From Paracoccaceae bacterium (GTDB taxonomy: Bacteria; Pseudomonadota; Alphaproteobacteria; Rhodobacterales; Rhodobacteraceae): 47,727 nt of DNA. The translations under genes and the position numbers were made by a program. Shown piece by piece: positions 1 through 9,686 of this stretch. The DNA is taken from NCBI GenBank assembly GCA_018223085.1, contig JAAEZB010000019.1:1-47727 (forward strand). Direction: 5' to 3'. The notes beneath the pieces were generated by a model, which searched no databases, was not told where the DNA came from, and saw only the letters and a list, made by a program, of their open reading frames with translations. Numbering within the stretch: position 1 is the stretch's first letter; every line of letters starts with the position of its first letter.

Positions 1-51
1 TTTTTCAATCAGGCGCAGGAGCGTATTGAGAACAGTGAGACGCAGGCTCAT
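1..51 (-). CDS. 5' fragment of a gene downstream of gshB (possibly alpha/beta hydrolase)
   Basis: An ATG on the minus strand overlaps the gshB stop codon in an ATGA arrangement, and the frame stays open to the window edge. The 17 visible residues begin MSLRLTVLNTLLRL, a short basic and hydrophobic start. This tight coupling suggests translation together with gshB. The N-terminus reminds me of Rhodobacteraceae alpha/beta hydrolases, but 17 residues cannot establish a family. The gene itself is reasonably supported by the overlap; the product is not. Confidence 0.45.
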   Translation of the reverse strand, partial: MSLRLTVLNTLLRLIEK

Positions 52-983
52 CCCACGCGCGCCTCGATCGCCTCCCAGATCTTCTCGGCGATATTCACCC
101 CGTCAAAGCGTTCCAACTCCTGAATACCTGTGGGTGAGGTTACGTTGATCTCGGTGAGGTAATCGCCGATCACATCGATCCCGACAAAGACCTGTCCCTT
201 TTCGCGCAGAAGCGGGCCAATGGCAGCGCAAATCTCAAGGTCACGCTCGCTCAACCCGATCTTCTCAGGTCGGCCACCCACATGCATGTTCGACCGCGTT
301 TCGCCCGCCGCCGGCACCCGGTTGATTGCACCAACCGGCTCGCCATCGACAAGGATCACCCGCTTATCGCCGTTGCTCACATCCGGCAGGAACTTCTGCA
401 CGATGAGCGGCTCGCGGCTGAACCCGGTGAACAACTCATGCAGCGAAGTCAGATTGCGGTCATTGGCATCGAGGCGGAACACGCCCGCGCCACCATTGCC
501 GTAAAGCGGCTTGAGGATCACGTCGCCATGACGTTCCTTGAACGCCTTGATCGTATCGAGATCGCGGGCAATCGTCGTCGGCGGGGTCAGTTCCGGGAAA
601 TCCAATACGAGAAGTTTCTCCGGATAATTACGAACCCAGAACGGATCATTCACCACAAGCGCCTTGCCTTTGAGACGGTCAAGGAGATGCGTCGAGGTGA
701 TGTAATGCATGTCAAACGGCGGGTCTTGGCGGAGCCAAACCACATCGAAATCGGCAAGGTTCACGTGAATTTTCGGGCCAAGGTCGACATGATTGCCGAT
801 CTCGCGCCGCACAACCATATCATGCCCCCGCGCCGTAATCTCGCCCTCTTCATAAGCGAGCTTATCAGGCGAGTAATAGAACAATTCATGCCCCCGCGCC
901 TGCGCCTCCTCGGCGATACGGAAAGAGCTGTCGGCGTTGATGTCAACCGATGTGATCGGGTCCATCTGAAAGGCGATCTTCAT
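48..983 (-). CDS. gshB: Glutathione synthase (GshB)
   Basis: This is the cytosolic ATP-grasp ligase that joins gamma-glutamylcysteine and glycine to make glutathione. The 311-residue length is normal for bacterial GshB. The N-terminal start MKIAFQMDPI is typical of the family. The central stretch VILKPLYGNGGAGVFR is the nucleotide-binding part of the ATP-grasp fold, and VGIDVIGDYLTEINVTSPTG near the end carries the metal- and ATP-binding residues. The gene lies 64 bp downstream of yraN on the same strand, so an rsmI-yraN-gshB operon is likely. Family assignment is firm. Confidence 0.96.
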   Translation of the reverse strand: MKIAFQMDPITSVDINADSSFRIAEEAQARGHELFYYSPDKLAYEEGEITARGHDMVVRREIGNHVDLGPKIHVNLADFDVVWLRQDPPFDMHYITSTHLLDRLKGKALVVNDPFWVRNYPEKLLVLDFPELTPPTTIARDLDTIKAFKERHGDVILKPLYGNGGAGVFRLDANDRNLTSLHELFTGFSREPLIVQKFLPDVSNGDKRVILVDGEPVGAINRVPAAGETRSNMHVGGRPEKIGLSERDLEICAAIGPLLREKGQVFVGIDVIGDYLTEINVTSPTGIQELERFDGVNIAEKIWEAIEARVG

Positions 984-1047
984 GGGGCAATCCTCTGCAC
1001 TTCTTGCTTCTTAAATGGCCCATGCCCACGCCCCTTGCAATGCCTTG

Positions 1048-1422
1048 TCAGAATGCGTTCTCAAGAATCCGTATTTCGCCCACACCATTGACTAGGGCCA
1101 CGTCAAACCGACACGGGGTCAATTCGCCTTTTGGTTCCTCGGCGAGGAACAATTCTGCTCCCGCGTGAATGCGTGCGATCTGGCGCGGGGAAACCCTTGC
1201 CGCTGCTGTGTCGAAATCGCGGGATTTCTTGACCTCGACAAACACGATCCCCGCCCCATCACGCAGGATCAGGTCAATCTCGCCCCCGCCCTTACGCCAA
1301 CGCCGCGCCGCAAGCGCCATGCCTCGGCCAACATAGCGCCGTTCGACCGCCTCTTCCGCTGCCGCGCCCGCATGCCACGCGCGCAATCCGCGTTGTGCCT
1401 TGGTCTCATCGGTGCCGAACAT
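1048..1422 (-). CDS. YraN family (UPF0102) predicted endonuclease-fold protein
   Basis: The protein has 124 residues, and the frame is open further upstream. I chose the ATG giving MFGTDETKAQ because it lies 13 bp after the rsmI stop, whereas a longer form would run deep into rsmI. It shows the restriction-endonuclease-like core of the family: GGGEIDLILRDG, whose Asp is a metal ligand in related nucleases, then IVFVEVKKSRDFD, the ExK motif. UPF0102/YraN proteins commonly sit next to rsmI, as here. The cellular role is not well established, so the name describes the fold. It probably belongs to one transcript with rsmI and gshB. Confidence 0.87.
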   Translation of the reverse strand: MFGTDETKAQRGLRAWHAGAAAEEAVERRYVGRGMALAARRWRKGGGEIDLILRDGAGIVFVEVKKSRDFDTAAARVSPRQIARIHAGAELFLAEEPKGELTPCRFDVALVNGVGEIRILENAF

Positions 1423-1435
1423 ATCGTCCCTTTCG

Positions 1436-2311
1436 TCAGTCCCCGGACGAAAGTTTGAGCGCCATTTGGTAAATCTTCCGTTTATGCACGTTGAACGCCT
1501 GAGCCACGCTTTCAGCTGCATCGCGCACCGACATCGTCTCCAATGCCTGACGCACGGCCTCTTCAAGGTCGTCCTCGCCAACATTCTCGGCGCCGGGCCG
1601 ATCAACCAAAACCACGATTTCGCCGCGCAACGCATCGCTGCCGATCTCCTCGGCAAGGCTTTCCAAGGTGCCGCGCCGTACCTCCTCGAACTTCTTGGTT
1701 AACTCACGACAGACCACCGCCGATCGTTCACCGCCAAGAACCTTCGCCGCATCCCGAAGCATCGCCCCGACTCGTTTGGGCGATTCGTAAAACACCAGCG
1801 TCCCCGGCACCGCCTTGACCGCCTCAAGCGCGCTTTGCCGCGCCCCTTTGGCATTGGGCAGGAACCCGGCAAAGAAAAACGCATCCGTCGGCAACCCGGC
1901 CAGCGTTAACGCGGTGATGATCGCCGACGGTCCGGGTGCCGAAGTCACGCTATACCCCGCATCCATCGCCTCACGCGCAAGATGATAGCCCGGATCGGCG
2001 ATAAGCGGCGTGCCTGCCTCCGAGCCATAGGCCACTGACTTTCCCTCTTCGAGGAGCTTCAAAAGCTTGGCCCGTCCCTTGGGGCCCGAATGATCGTGAT
2101 ACGAGATCAAAGGCCGGTCCCCAAGGCGCACCCCGTGAATCTCAAGCAACCGGCGCATGGACCGCGTATCTTCCGCCGCAATGACATCCGCCGAGGCAAG
2201 GATATCAAGTGCCCGCAAGGTAATGTCGCGCGCGGTCCCAATAGGCGTTGCAACGAAGTAGAGCCCCGGCTCCAATCTGCTGATTTCGTGATTCAAAGCT
2301 GGACCCCTCAT
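1436..2311 (-). CDS. rsmI: 16S rRNA (cytidine-1402 2'-O)-methyltransferase RsmI
   Basis: RsmI methylates the ribose of C1402 in 16S rRNA using S-adenosylmethionine. The 291-residue protein has the tetrapyrrole-methylase fold: LYFVATPIGTARDITLRAL at the start, IAAEDTRSMRRLL, SYHDHSGPKGRAKLL, and the SAM-binding segment GTPLIADPGYHLAREA. The C-terminal part, ending in a helix-turn-helix-like stretch around VHKRKIYQMALKL, also matches RsmI. The gene is first in the minus-strand cluster and lies 79 bp from the divergent LppC-type gene. The same rsmI-yraN-lppC neighbourhood occurs in many proteobacteria. Confidence 0.95.
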   Translation of the reverse strand: MRGPALNHEISRLEPGLYFVATPIGTARDITLRALDILASADVIAAEDTRSMRRLLEIHGVRLGDRPLISYHDHSGPKGRAKLLKLLEEGKSVAYGSEAGTPLIADPGYHLAREAMDAGYSVTSAPGPSAIITALTLAGLPTDAFFFAGFLPNAKGARQSALEAVKAVPGTLVFYESPKRVGAMLRDAAKVLGGERSAVVCRELTKKFEEVRRGTLESLAEEIGSDALRGEIVVLVDRPGAENVGEDDLEEAVRQALETMSVRDAAESVAQAFNVHKRKIYQMALKLSSGD

Positions 2312-2390
2312 CTGTGTTGACTATGATCTGCCCGAACCGGGCCGCCTGCCTGAAGTCAAAAAACCGACCCGCCAAGAGAGTGACCATTCC

Positions 2391-3554
2391 ATGTTTTTCC
2401 GTTCTAGCCTTGCCCGCCGGTTTCTGAAAGGGGCCGCCGCCACGCTGGCCCTCGTTGGCCTGACTGCTTGTGTGCCCTCAACTGGCCCCGTGATCTCGAC
2501 ATCGAACCCGGTGCCGGTTGCATTGCTCGTGCCATCGGGCTCAGGAAATTCGGGCGACGCGCTCATTGCCCAGAGCCTTGAGAACGCCGCACGCATGGCT
2601 ATTTCTGATCTCGATGGTGTCAAGATCGACCTGCGTGTCTACTCGACTGCCGGCAAACCCGACATCGCCGCTGCCGCCGCGCAAAAGGCCGTTGCCGAAG
2701 GCGCCAAGATCATCGTCGGCCCGCTGCACGGGGCCGCCGCCAACGCCGCAGGCAAAGCCGTCGCAGGCAAAGGCGTCAATGTCCTGACCTTCTCCAACAA
2801 CACCGAAATCGCAGGCGGCAATGTCTTCCTGCTGGGATCAACTTTCGAGAATACGGCCAACCGGCTGGTGCAATACGCAACGAGCCAGGGCAAACGCAAC
2901 ATCCTCATCGTGCATGCCGATACCCTTCCCGGACAGGTCGGGCGCAACGCGATCATGGGTGCAATCAACGCCTCGACCGCCGCAAGCGCAGGCACCGTGA
3001 GCTACAAATACTCGCAGGATGGGGTCGTGGCTGCCGTCTCTGAAATCAAGACTGCTGTGAATGAAAATGCCCCCGACGCGATCTTTATCACCGCGTCTAC
3101 ATCGGGCGCCCTGCCGCTATTTTCGCAAATGCTGCCCGAAGCAGGGATTGATCCGCAAATGGTTCAGTATATCGGCCTGACCCGTTGGGATCTTCCGTCT
3201 CAGACCCTGGCCCTTCCGGGTGTGCAGGGCGCGTGGTTCGCCCGCCCCGATGAAGCCCTGAGCCGCGCTTACCTCGACCGTTACGCCAAGGCTTTTGGCG
3301 GTCTGCCTCATAACCTTAGCGGACTTGCCTATGACGGCATTGCGGCGATCGGCGCACTGGTCAAAGCAGGCAAAAGCAATGCATTGACCTCCGGTGCCCT
3401 GACGCAGGGCGCTGGATTTCAGGGGGTAAACGGTATATTCCGCCTGCGATCCGATGGAACGAATGAACGCGGGCTGGCCGTTGTCACGATCCGCGACAAA
3501 CAAGTGGTGACTCTTGACCCTGCGCCAAAAAGCTTCGGCGGCTTCGGTTTCTGA
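2391..3554 (+). CDS. Penicillin-binding protein activator, LppC/LpoA-type lipoprotein
   Basis: This 387-residue protein has a type II signal peptide: basic MFFRSSLARR, a hydrophobic stretch, and the lipobox LTAC with lipidated Cys27. The mature part is a periplasmic-binding-protein-like (ANF receptor) fold, with VALLVPSGSG as first strand and segments such as GAKIIVGPLHG and GKRNILIVHAD. In gammaproteobacteria LpoA/LppC activates PBP1A from the outer membrane. The alphaproteobacterial version lacks the N-terminal TPR domain, consistent with the short length. Its position opposite rsmI-yraN supports the assignment. It overlaps glnD by 41 bp. Confidence 0.88.
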   Translation: MFFRSSLARRFLKGAAATLALVGLTACVPSTGPVISTSNPVPVALLVPSGSGNSGDALIAQSLENAARMAISDLDGVKIDLRVYSTAGKPDIAAAAAQKAVAEGAKIIVGPLHGAAANAAGKAVAGKGVNVLTFSNNTEIAGGNVFLLGSTFENTANRLVQYATSQGKRNILIVHADTLPGQVGRNAIMGAINASTAASAGTVSYKYSQDGVVAAVSEIKTAVNENAPDAIFITASTSGALPLFSQMLPEAGIDPQMVQYIGLTRWDLPSQTLALPGVQGAWFARPDEALSRAYLDRYAKAFGGLPHNLSGLAYDGIAAIGALVKAGKSNALTSGALTQGAGFQGVNGIFRLRSDGTNERGLAVVTIRDKQVVTLDPAPKSFGGFGF

Positions 3555-6324
3555 ACCGGACGCCCTCCCTCTTCCCGCCCCGACGACCGAACTGGTCCGC
3601 CCGGCAGACGACATTCTTGACCGAAAGGCCCTGATCGAGGCGATTGAAACCGCCCGAACAGAACATCTTGACGACAAGGCGTTCCGTAATGCGGTGGTTA
3701 AGCTCCTTTTGGCGGCCCGCAAAACCGCCAACGCCGCAATAGAGGCAGGGTTTCTCGAACGTCCGCGCGATGCCCGCGCTATGAAAAGTGCCTATACTTG
3801 GGTGACTGATTGTCTCGTCGGTTCGGCCCACTACATCGCTACGACCTATCTACATCCCCTGCCCACCCCGACGGAATCCGAACGTATCGCGCTCTTTGCC
3901 GTCGGTGGTTACGGGCGTGGCGAAATGGCGCCGCAATCGGATGTCGACCTGCTCTTCCTCACCCCGTATAAAATCACCCCTTGGGCCGAGAGCGTCATTG
4001 AGACGATGCTCTATATCCTGTGGGATTTGCGCCTGAAGGTTGGTCATGCCTCGCGCACGGTCAGGGACTGCCTGCGCCTTGGCGCCGAAGATTTTACCAT
4101 CCGCACTGCCCTTCTCGAAAACCGCTTCCTGCGCGGCCATGCGCCACTCGCCGACGAACTGAACACGCGCCTAGAAAAGGACCTGTTCAAAGGCTCAGAA
4201 CGCGAATTCATCGAGGCCAAGCTCTACGAGCGCGACGAACGCCACAAGAAGCAGGGCGAGCGCTACATGGTCGAGCCGAACGTTAAAGAAGGCAAAGGCG
4301 GCCTGCGCGACCTGCAATCCCTGTTCTGGATCGCCAAATATGTCTACCACGTCCAGCAGGCTCGTGATCTCCTCGACAAAGGACTTTTCCACAGCGATGA
4401 ATACGACCGTTTCGCTGATGCCGAAAATTTTCTCTGGGCCGTGCGTGGCCATATGCACATCCTTGCGGGGCGTCCGGTCGAACAGCTGACTTTCGACTTG
4501 CAGGTGCAGGTGGCCGAACGCATGGGCTATGTCGACAAAGGCGGGCGTCGCGCGGTCGAACATTTCATGCAGGATTACTTCCGGCACGCGACCTCTGTCG
4601 GCGATCTGACCCGCATCCTTCTGAGCAAACTCGAAGCTGACCACGCCAAGGCCGCGCCACTCATGGAGCGCCTGTTCCGCCGTCGACCCCGAATCAAACC
4701 CGGCTACGAGGTGATCCACAACCGTCTGGCCATCGCGGATGACGACGCCTTCCTCAGCGACCCGATAAATATCCTGCGCCTCTTCGAAGAGGGCTTGCGC
4801 ACCGGGCTATTGATTCATCCCGACGCCATGCGCCTTGTGACCGCCAATTTGCACCTGATCGACGATGATTTTCGCGCCAACAAGGATGCCCAGAAAATCT
4901 TTCTCGGCCTGCTCCTCAAGCACGGCAACCCGGAACGCGCCCTGCGCCGGATGAATGAACTTGGCGTGTTGGCGGCCTTCATCCCCGAATTCGCTCCGGT
5001 CGTCGCAATGATGCAATTCAACATGTATCATTCCTACACGGTCGACGAACACACGATCCAGGTCATCTCCAACTATGCCCAGATCGAGCGCGAAGAGCTT
5101 CAGGTCGAACTGCCGCTGTCGTCAGAGATCATCAAAACCGGCGTCAACCGGCGCGTCCTCATGGTCGCTATGTTGCTGCATGATATCGGCAAAGGACAGG
5201 AAACCGATCACTCCATCCTCGGCGCTCAGATTGCCCGCCGTGTCGCCCCGGCGCTTGGCCTCAAGAAGTCCGAATGTGAAACCGTGGAATGGCTGGTGCG
5301 CTATCACCTCCTGATGTCTGACACCGCCCAGAAACGCGATATCGCCGATCCACGCACCGTGCGCGATTTTGCTAAGGCGGTGCGCTCGGTCGACCGTCTC
5401 AACCTGCTAACGGTGCTCACGGTCTGCGACATTCGCGGCGTTGGCCCCGATGTCTGGAACAACTGGAAAGCCGCGCTCCTGCGGGCACTCTACCGCCAGA
5501 CCCGCATGGTACTCGAAGACGGCATGGAAGCGATCACCCGCGAGAACCGCGGCACCGAAGCCAAGAAAAAGCTGCGCGCCGAACTCGTCGATTGGCCCGC
5601 TAAGGATCTCAAACGCGAGACCGCGCGCCATTATGATCCCTATTGGCAGGGGCTTCACATCACGGCCCACAAAGTCTTTGCCGAACTCCTGCGCAATATC
5701 GACGATGATGAAATCCGCATTGACCTGCACCCTGATGAAGACCGCGACGCAACCCGCGCCTGCTTCGCCATGGCCGATCATCCCGGTATCTTTAGCCGCA
5801 TGTGCGGTGCACTGGCCCTTGTCGGAGCCAATATCGTCGACGCCCGCACCTTCACCACCAAGGACGGCTACGCGACCGCCGCCTTCTGGATTCAGGATGC
5901 CGATGGCTCACCCTATGAGGCAAGCCGCCTCAAACGCCTACGCCAGATGATCGAGAAAACCCTCAAAGGCGAGGTCATCGCCACCGAAGCAATGAAATCG
6001 CGCGATGTCATCAAGAAACGTGAACGCGCCTTCAAGGTGCCGACAACGATCACCTTCGATAACGAAGGCTCGGAAATCTACACCATCATCGAGGTTGACA
6101 CCCGCGACCGCCCCGGCCTCTTGCACGATCTCACCCGCACATTGGCCAATAGCAACGTCTACATCGCCTCCGCCGTCATCGCGACCTATGGCGAACAGGT
6201 CGTGGATAGCTTCTACGTCAAGGATATGTTCGGCCTCAAATACCATTCTCCCGCCAAGCAACAGGCACTTGAGAAGAAACTGCGCGAAGCGATCGAACGT
6301 GGCGTGGAAAGGGCAATCTCGTGA
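3514..6324 (+). CDS. glnD: Bifunctional PII uridylyltransferase / uridylyl-removing enzyme GlnD
   Basis: GlnD senses glutamine and adds or removes UMP on PII proteins, so it governs nitrogen control. The 936 residues show the full domain order: nucleotidyltransferase with GGYGRGEMAPQSDVD (about 120-140), a PII-UTase middle region with KEGKGGLRDLQ, an HD hydrolase domain with LLHDIGKG (about 550), and two C-terminal ACT domains (DHPGIFSRMCGAL and DRPGLLHDLTRTL). The start used here is a TTG inside the preceding gene. No ATG occurs near the expected N-terminus, so the exact start is uncertain. It overlaps murJ by 4 bp (GTGA), which indicates coupling. Confidence 0.96.
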   Translation: MTLRQKASAASVSEPDALPLPAPTTELVRPADDILDRKALIEAIETARTEHLDDKAFRNAVVKLLLAARKTANAAIEAGFLERPRDARAMKSAYTWVTDCLVGSAHYIATTYLHPLPTPTESERIALFAVGGYGRGEMAPQSDVDLLFLTPYKITPWAESVIETMLYILWDLRLKVGHASRTVRDCLRLGAEDFTIRTALLENRFLRGHAPLADELNTRLEKDLFKGSEREFIEAKLYERDERHKKQGERYMVEPNVKEGKGGLRDLQSLFWIAKYVYHVQQARDLLDKGLFHSDEYDRFADAENFLWAVRGHMHILAGRPVEQLTFDLQVQVAERMGYVDKGGRRAVEHFMQDYFRHATSVGDLTRILLSKLEADHAKAAPLMERLFRRRPRIKPGYEVIHNRLAIADDDAFLSDPINILRLFEEGLRTGLLIHPDAMRLVTANLHLIDDDFRANKDAQKIFLGLLLKHGNPERALRRMNELGVLAAFIPEFAPVVAMMQFNMYHSYTVDEHTIQVISNYAQIEREELQVELPLSSEIIKTGVNRRVLMVAMLLHDIGKGQETDHSILGAQIARRVAPALGLKKSECETVEWLVRYHLLMSDTAQKRDIADPRTVRDFAKAVRSVDRLNLLTVLTVCDIRGVGPDVWNNWKAALLRALYRQTRMVLEDGMEAITRENRGTEAKKKLRAELVDWPAKDLKRETARHYDPYWQGLHITAHKVFAELLRNIDDDEIRIDLHPDEDRDATRACFAMADHPGIFSRMCGALALVGANIVDARTFTTKDGYATAAFWIQDADGSPYEASRLKRLRQMIEKTLKGEVIATEAMKSRDVIKKRERAFKVPTTITFDNEGSEIYTIIEVDTRDRPGLLHDLTRTLANSNVYIASAVIATYGEQVVDSFYVKDMFGLKYHSPAKQQALEKKLREAIERGVERAIS

Positions 6325-7862
6325 GGCCGATCCGCCTCCTGAGCAGCTTCTTGACCGTGGGCGGCTGGACCATGGCAAGCCGTATTCTCGGCTTTGTGCG
6401 CGATATCCTGATCCTCGCCCTGCTTGGCACCGGCCCTCTCTATGAGGCCTATGTCGTGGCGTTCCGCCTGCCCAACATGTTCCGCCGCTTCTTTGCCGAA
6501 GGCGCGTTCAACATGGCCTTCGTGCCGATGTTCTCCAAAAAAATCGAGGGCGAGGAAGACGCGCTTGGCTTTGCGCGTGAGGCCTTTGCCGGGCTGACCA
6601 TGGTTCTGATCGCACTGACGCTTCTGGCGCAACTGGTCATGCCATGGCTGATCTGGGGGCTGGCCTCGGGCTTTGCCGGACAGGAACAATTCGCCCTGTC
6701 CGTGGAATTCGGGCGCATCGCCTTTCCTTATATCCTCTTCATCTCGCTGGCCGCGCTGCTTTCGGGCGTATTGAACGCGACCGGCCGCTTTGCCGCTGCC
6801 GCCGCCGCGCCGGTTCTGCTAAACGTACTCCTCGTCGCGGCAATCTCCGTCGCGGCATGGCTCGGCATGGACGTGGCCCGCGCCCTGATCTGGATGATCC
6901 CCGTCGCCGGCATTGCCCAGCTTGCACTGGTCTGGATCGCGGCTGCCCGCGCCGGGTTCCCGCTGACCCTGCAACGCCCGCGCTGGACGCCTGAACTCAA
7001 ACGCCTCGTCACCATCGCTATTCCTGCCGCCCTCGCCGGAGGCGTGGTGCAGGTGAACCTCCTCGTTGGTCAACAGGTGGCCTCCTATTTTGATCACGCC
7101 GTGGGCTGGCTCTTTGCCGCCGACCGGCTCTATCAATTGCCGCTTGGCGTGGTCGGCATCGCAATTGGTATCGTGCTCCTGCCCGACCTGTCGCGCCGCC
7201 TCAAAGCGCATGACGAGGCCGGATCGCGCATCGCCCTGTCACGTGCCGCCGAAATTTCGCTCGCCCTTACGATCCCCTGCGCCGTGGCCCTCGTGGTGAT
7301 CCCTCTGCCGCTGGTCTCTGTCCTGTTCGAACGTGGTGCAACAACCGCGGATGACAGCGCCTCAATCGCCGTGGCCGTCGCCATTTACGGCCTCGGCCTT
7401 CCCTCTTTCGTGATTCAAAAAATCCTGCAACCGCTGTTCTTTGCCCGCGAAGACACCAAGACGCCATTCCGCTATGCGCTCTGGGCCATGGCGGTGAATG
7501 CCGCAGTGGCCATTGGCTTTGCTCCGCTCATTGGCTGGATCGCACCTGCAATTGCCACGACGCTGGCCGGTTGGGTCATGGTGGCCCTGCTCTACAAGGG
7601 CACCCGCCCGATGGGTTATGTCGCCAAATTCGATGAGCGCCTGCGCAGCCGCCTGCCGCGCATTTGTCTCGCCTCGGCGATCATGGGTGGCGCGCTCTGG
7701 GCGCTCACCATCACCCTCGGCCCGGCCCTTGGCACAGATGGCTGGCGCTACCTCGCACTGGCCATCCTGATCCTCGGCGGTTCGGTGGTCTATTTCGTTT
7801 CCGGGCACATCCTTGGTGCCTTCAAACTTTCGGATTTCCGTCGCGCCGCGCGCCGGGGCTAA
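6321..7862 (+). CDS. murJ: Lipid II flippase MurJ (MviN)
   Basis: MurJ moves lipid II across the inner membrane for peptidoglycan synthesis. The 513-residue protein begins with a GTG overlapping the glnD stop and is hydrophobic throughout, consistent with the 14 membrane segments of the MOP-superfamily family. Diagnostic stretches include GGWTMASRILGFVRDIL, FRLPNMFRRFFAEGAFN and ADRLYQLPLGVVGIAIG. The glnD-murJ pairing is common in alphaproteobacteria, and an adjacent trpS is also frequent in Rhodobacteraceae. The assignment is firm. Confidence 0.96.
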   Translation: MRPIRLLSSFLTVGGWTMASRILGFVRDILILALLGTGPLYEAYVVAFRLPNMFRRFFAEGAFNMAFVPMFSKKIEGEEDALGFAREAFAGLTMVLIALTLLAQLVMPWLIWGLASGFAGQEQFALSVEFGRIAFPYILFISLAALLSGVLNATGRFAAAAAAPVLLNVLLVAAISVAAWLGMDVARALIWMIPVAGIAQLALVWIAAARAGFPLTLQRPRWTPELKRLVTIAIPAALAGGVVQVNLLVGQQVASYFDHAVGWLFAADRLYQLPLGVVGIAIGIVLLPDLSRRLKAHDEAGSRIALSRAAEISLALTIPCAVALVVIPLPLVSVLFERGATTADDSASIAVAVAIYGLGLPSFVIQKILQPLFFAREDTKTPFRYALWAMAVNAAVAIGFAPLIGWIAPAIATTLAGWVMVALLYKGTRPMGYVAKFDERLRSRLPRICLASAIMGGALWALTITLGPALGTDGWRYLALAILILGGSVVYFVSGHILGAFKLSDFRRAARRG

Positions 7863-7866
7863 GGCG

Positions 7867-8556
7867 TCAATCCCGCTTGCGCAGCTTGCTCAAGAGATGC
7901 TGCCATCCCCCCGGTGCAAGCACGAAGGACAACAGGAAACCAGCTGCGAAACCGCCCACATCGGCAATCCAATCTTTGTTGCCGCCGAACAAGAGCCCAA
8001 ACAGAAGTTGAATGCCCAAAAGGAACCCGATCATTGTGAAAGCCCGCGCCTGGTTCGCGCCCATCTGACCAAGCCGCGTCCAGAGCAGGAAAGTGAACGC
8101 GCCTATCAACCCGTAGACACCGGGAAACGCCCCAAAAAGCGGCGGGCCGCCATCAATGAACAGCGCGTATCCAAGCGCTCCTGCGATCCCTGAAAGCAAG
8201 AAAACCGCCAGCGTCGCCACCGCCGAAAACACCTCGCCCACCATCTTGCCCAGCGCCAGAAGCATCACCCCGGCAAAGGCCGCATGAGTAAAACTGCCAT
8301 GCACGAAAAGATAGGTGACGGTGCGGATCACATGTTCCACCGGCCAGATATTATTGGCCAGCATCCAGCTGAAAATCTCATCGGCAAAGGCATAGCGCTG
8401 AAGCGCCGCAATACGCCAGCCAATCGCCTCTGGCCCGCCGACAATCCCCCGCGCGCCGAGCGTAAAGACAATCTCGATCCCCGCGATGAGCAGAAAAAGC
8501 GCCACAACAACCGGCGGTAAAGGATTGATAGGATGCGAATGCTCGGGCTGGGACAT
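7867..8556 (-). CDS. Rhomboid-family membrane protein lacking catalytic residues (predicted pseudoprotease)
   Basis: The 229-residue protein has about six hydrophobic segments and the rhomboid layout. [12 protein letters not shown] corresponds to the first conserved motif, [14 protein letters not shown] to the GxSG helix, and [13 protein letters not shown] to the His-containing helix. At the serine position there is Phe144 followed by Pro145, at the histidine position Asp199, and at the oxyanion Asn position Ala95. A proteolytically dead protein is therefore predicted. The ATG at 8556 was chosen over an upstream one because AAGGAG lies just before it and the longer form would run into trpS. 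It is convergent with murJ and divergent from trpS. Its function is unknown. Confidence 0.8.
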   Translation of the reverse strand: MSQPEHSHPINPLPPVVVALFLLIAGIEIVFTLGARGIVGGPEAIGWRIAALQRYAFADEIFSWMLANNIWPVEHVIRTVTYLFVHGSFTHAAFAGVMLLALGKMVGEVFSAVATLAVFLLSGIAGALGYALFIDGGPPLFGAFPGVYGLIGAFTFLLWTRLGQMGANQARAFTMIGFLLGIQLLFGLLFGGNKDWIADVGGFAAGFLLSFVLAPGGWQHLLSKLRKRD

Positions 8557-8630
8557 GCCTGCTCTCCTTGACGGGCTTTTGCGCCATCGGTAAGGCAACC
8601 ACACGCATAAATCCAGACGGAGTATTCCCC

Positions 8631-9665
8631 ATGAACGAGGCGGTCCAAACGTCCTCACCCTTCACCCCGCGGGTCTTCTCGGGCATCCAACCCTCGGGCA
8701 ACCTGCACTTGGGCAACTATCTCGGCGCGCTCAAGCGTTTCGTGGACATGCAAAGCGACGACATGCAGACGCTCTACTGCATGGTTGACATGCACGCGAT
8801 CACCGTCTGGCAAAACCCCGAAGACCTCAGACGCGCCACGCGGGAACTCTGTGCTGGCTTCATCGCCGCCGGGCTTGATCCGAACAAGTCCATCCTCTTC
8901 AACCAGAGTCAGGTTGCCGAGCATGCACAGCTTGCATGGGTATTCAATTGCGTTGCCCGCATGGGCTGGATGCAGCGTATGACACAATGGAAGGACAAGG
9001 CCGGCAAGAACCAGCAGAACGCCTCGCTTGGCCTCTTTGCCTACCCGGCCCTCATGGCTGCGGATATCCTCATCTACCACGCAACGCATGTGCCAGTGGG
9101 CGAAGATCAAAAGCAACATCTTGAACTGACCCGCGACATCGCGATCAAATTCAATCACGACTACGGCGTCGATCATTTCCCCATCACCGAACCGGTGATC
9201 GAAGGGGCCGCCACCCGTGTCATGTCGCTGCGCGACGGCTCCAAGAAAATGTCAAAATCCGACCCTTCGGATGCCAGCCGGATCAATATGACCGACGATG
9301 CCGACACCATCGCTAAGAAGATTCGCAAGGCCAAGACCGACCCTGACGCCCTGCCCTCCGAGGCCAAGGGACTTGAGGAACGCCCCGAAGCGCGCAACCT
9401 CGTCAACATCTACGCAGCCCTCGCCGACACCACCGTCGATGCCGTACTCGCCGATGTAGGCGGCAAGCAGTTTTCGGAATTCAAACCGATGCTGTCCGAG
9501 CTTGCGGTCGAAAAACTCGCCCCCATCTCGACCGAGATGGCCCGCCTGATGCAGGGACAGGACGAGATCGACCGCATCCTCGCCTCCGGCGCCACCCGCG
9601 CCCGCGAGATCGCCGCACCGATCCTCAAGAAGACCTACGAGATTGTCGGCATGGTCGGTGCCTAA
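8631..9665 (+). CDS. trpS: Tryptophanyl-tRNA synthetase
   Basis: TrpRS charges tRNA-Trp in the cytosol. The 344-residue length is standard for bacterial class Ic Trp[23 protein letters not shown] contains the HIGH-like signature (HLGN), and [16 protein letters not shown] carries the KMSKS loop. [16 protein letters not shown] is also diagnostic. I chose the ATG at MNEAVQTSS, which begins the conserved N-terminus; the in-frame upstream codons have no family similarity. The gene stands between the divergent rhomboid-like gene and the convergent kinase-PqqD gene. Confidence 0.97.
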   Translation: MNEAVQTSSPFTPRVFSGIQPSGNLHLGNYLGALKRFVDMQSDDMQTLYCMVDMHAITVWQNPEDLRRATRELCAGFIAAGLDPNKSILFNQSQVAEHAQLAWVFNCVARMGWMQRMTQWKDKAGKNQQNASLGLFAYPALMAADILIYHATHVPVGEDQKQHLELTRDIAIKFNHDYGVDHFPITEPVIEGAATRVMSLRDGSKKMSKSDPSDASRINMTDDADTIAKKIRKAKTDPDALPSEAKGLEERPEARNLVNIYAALADTTVDAVLADVGGKQFSEFKPMLSELAVEKLAPISTEMARLMQGQDEIDRILASGATRAREIAAPILKKTYEIVGMVGA

Positions 9666-9686
9666 GATACCGGCACCTTGCAGATT

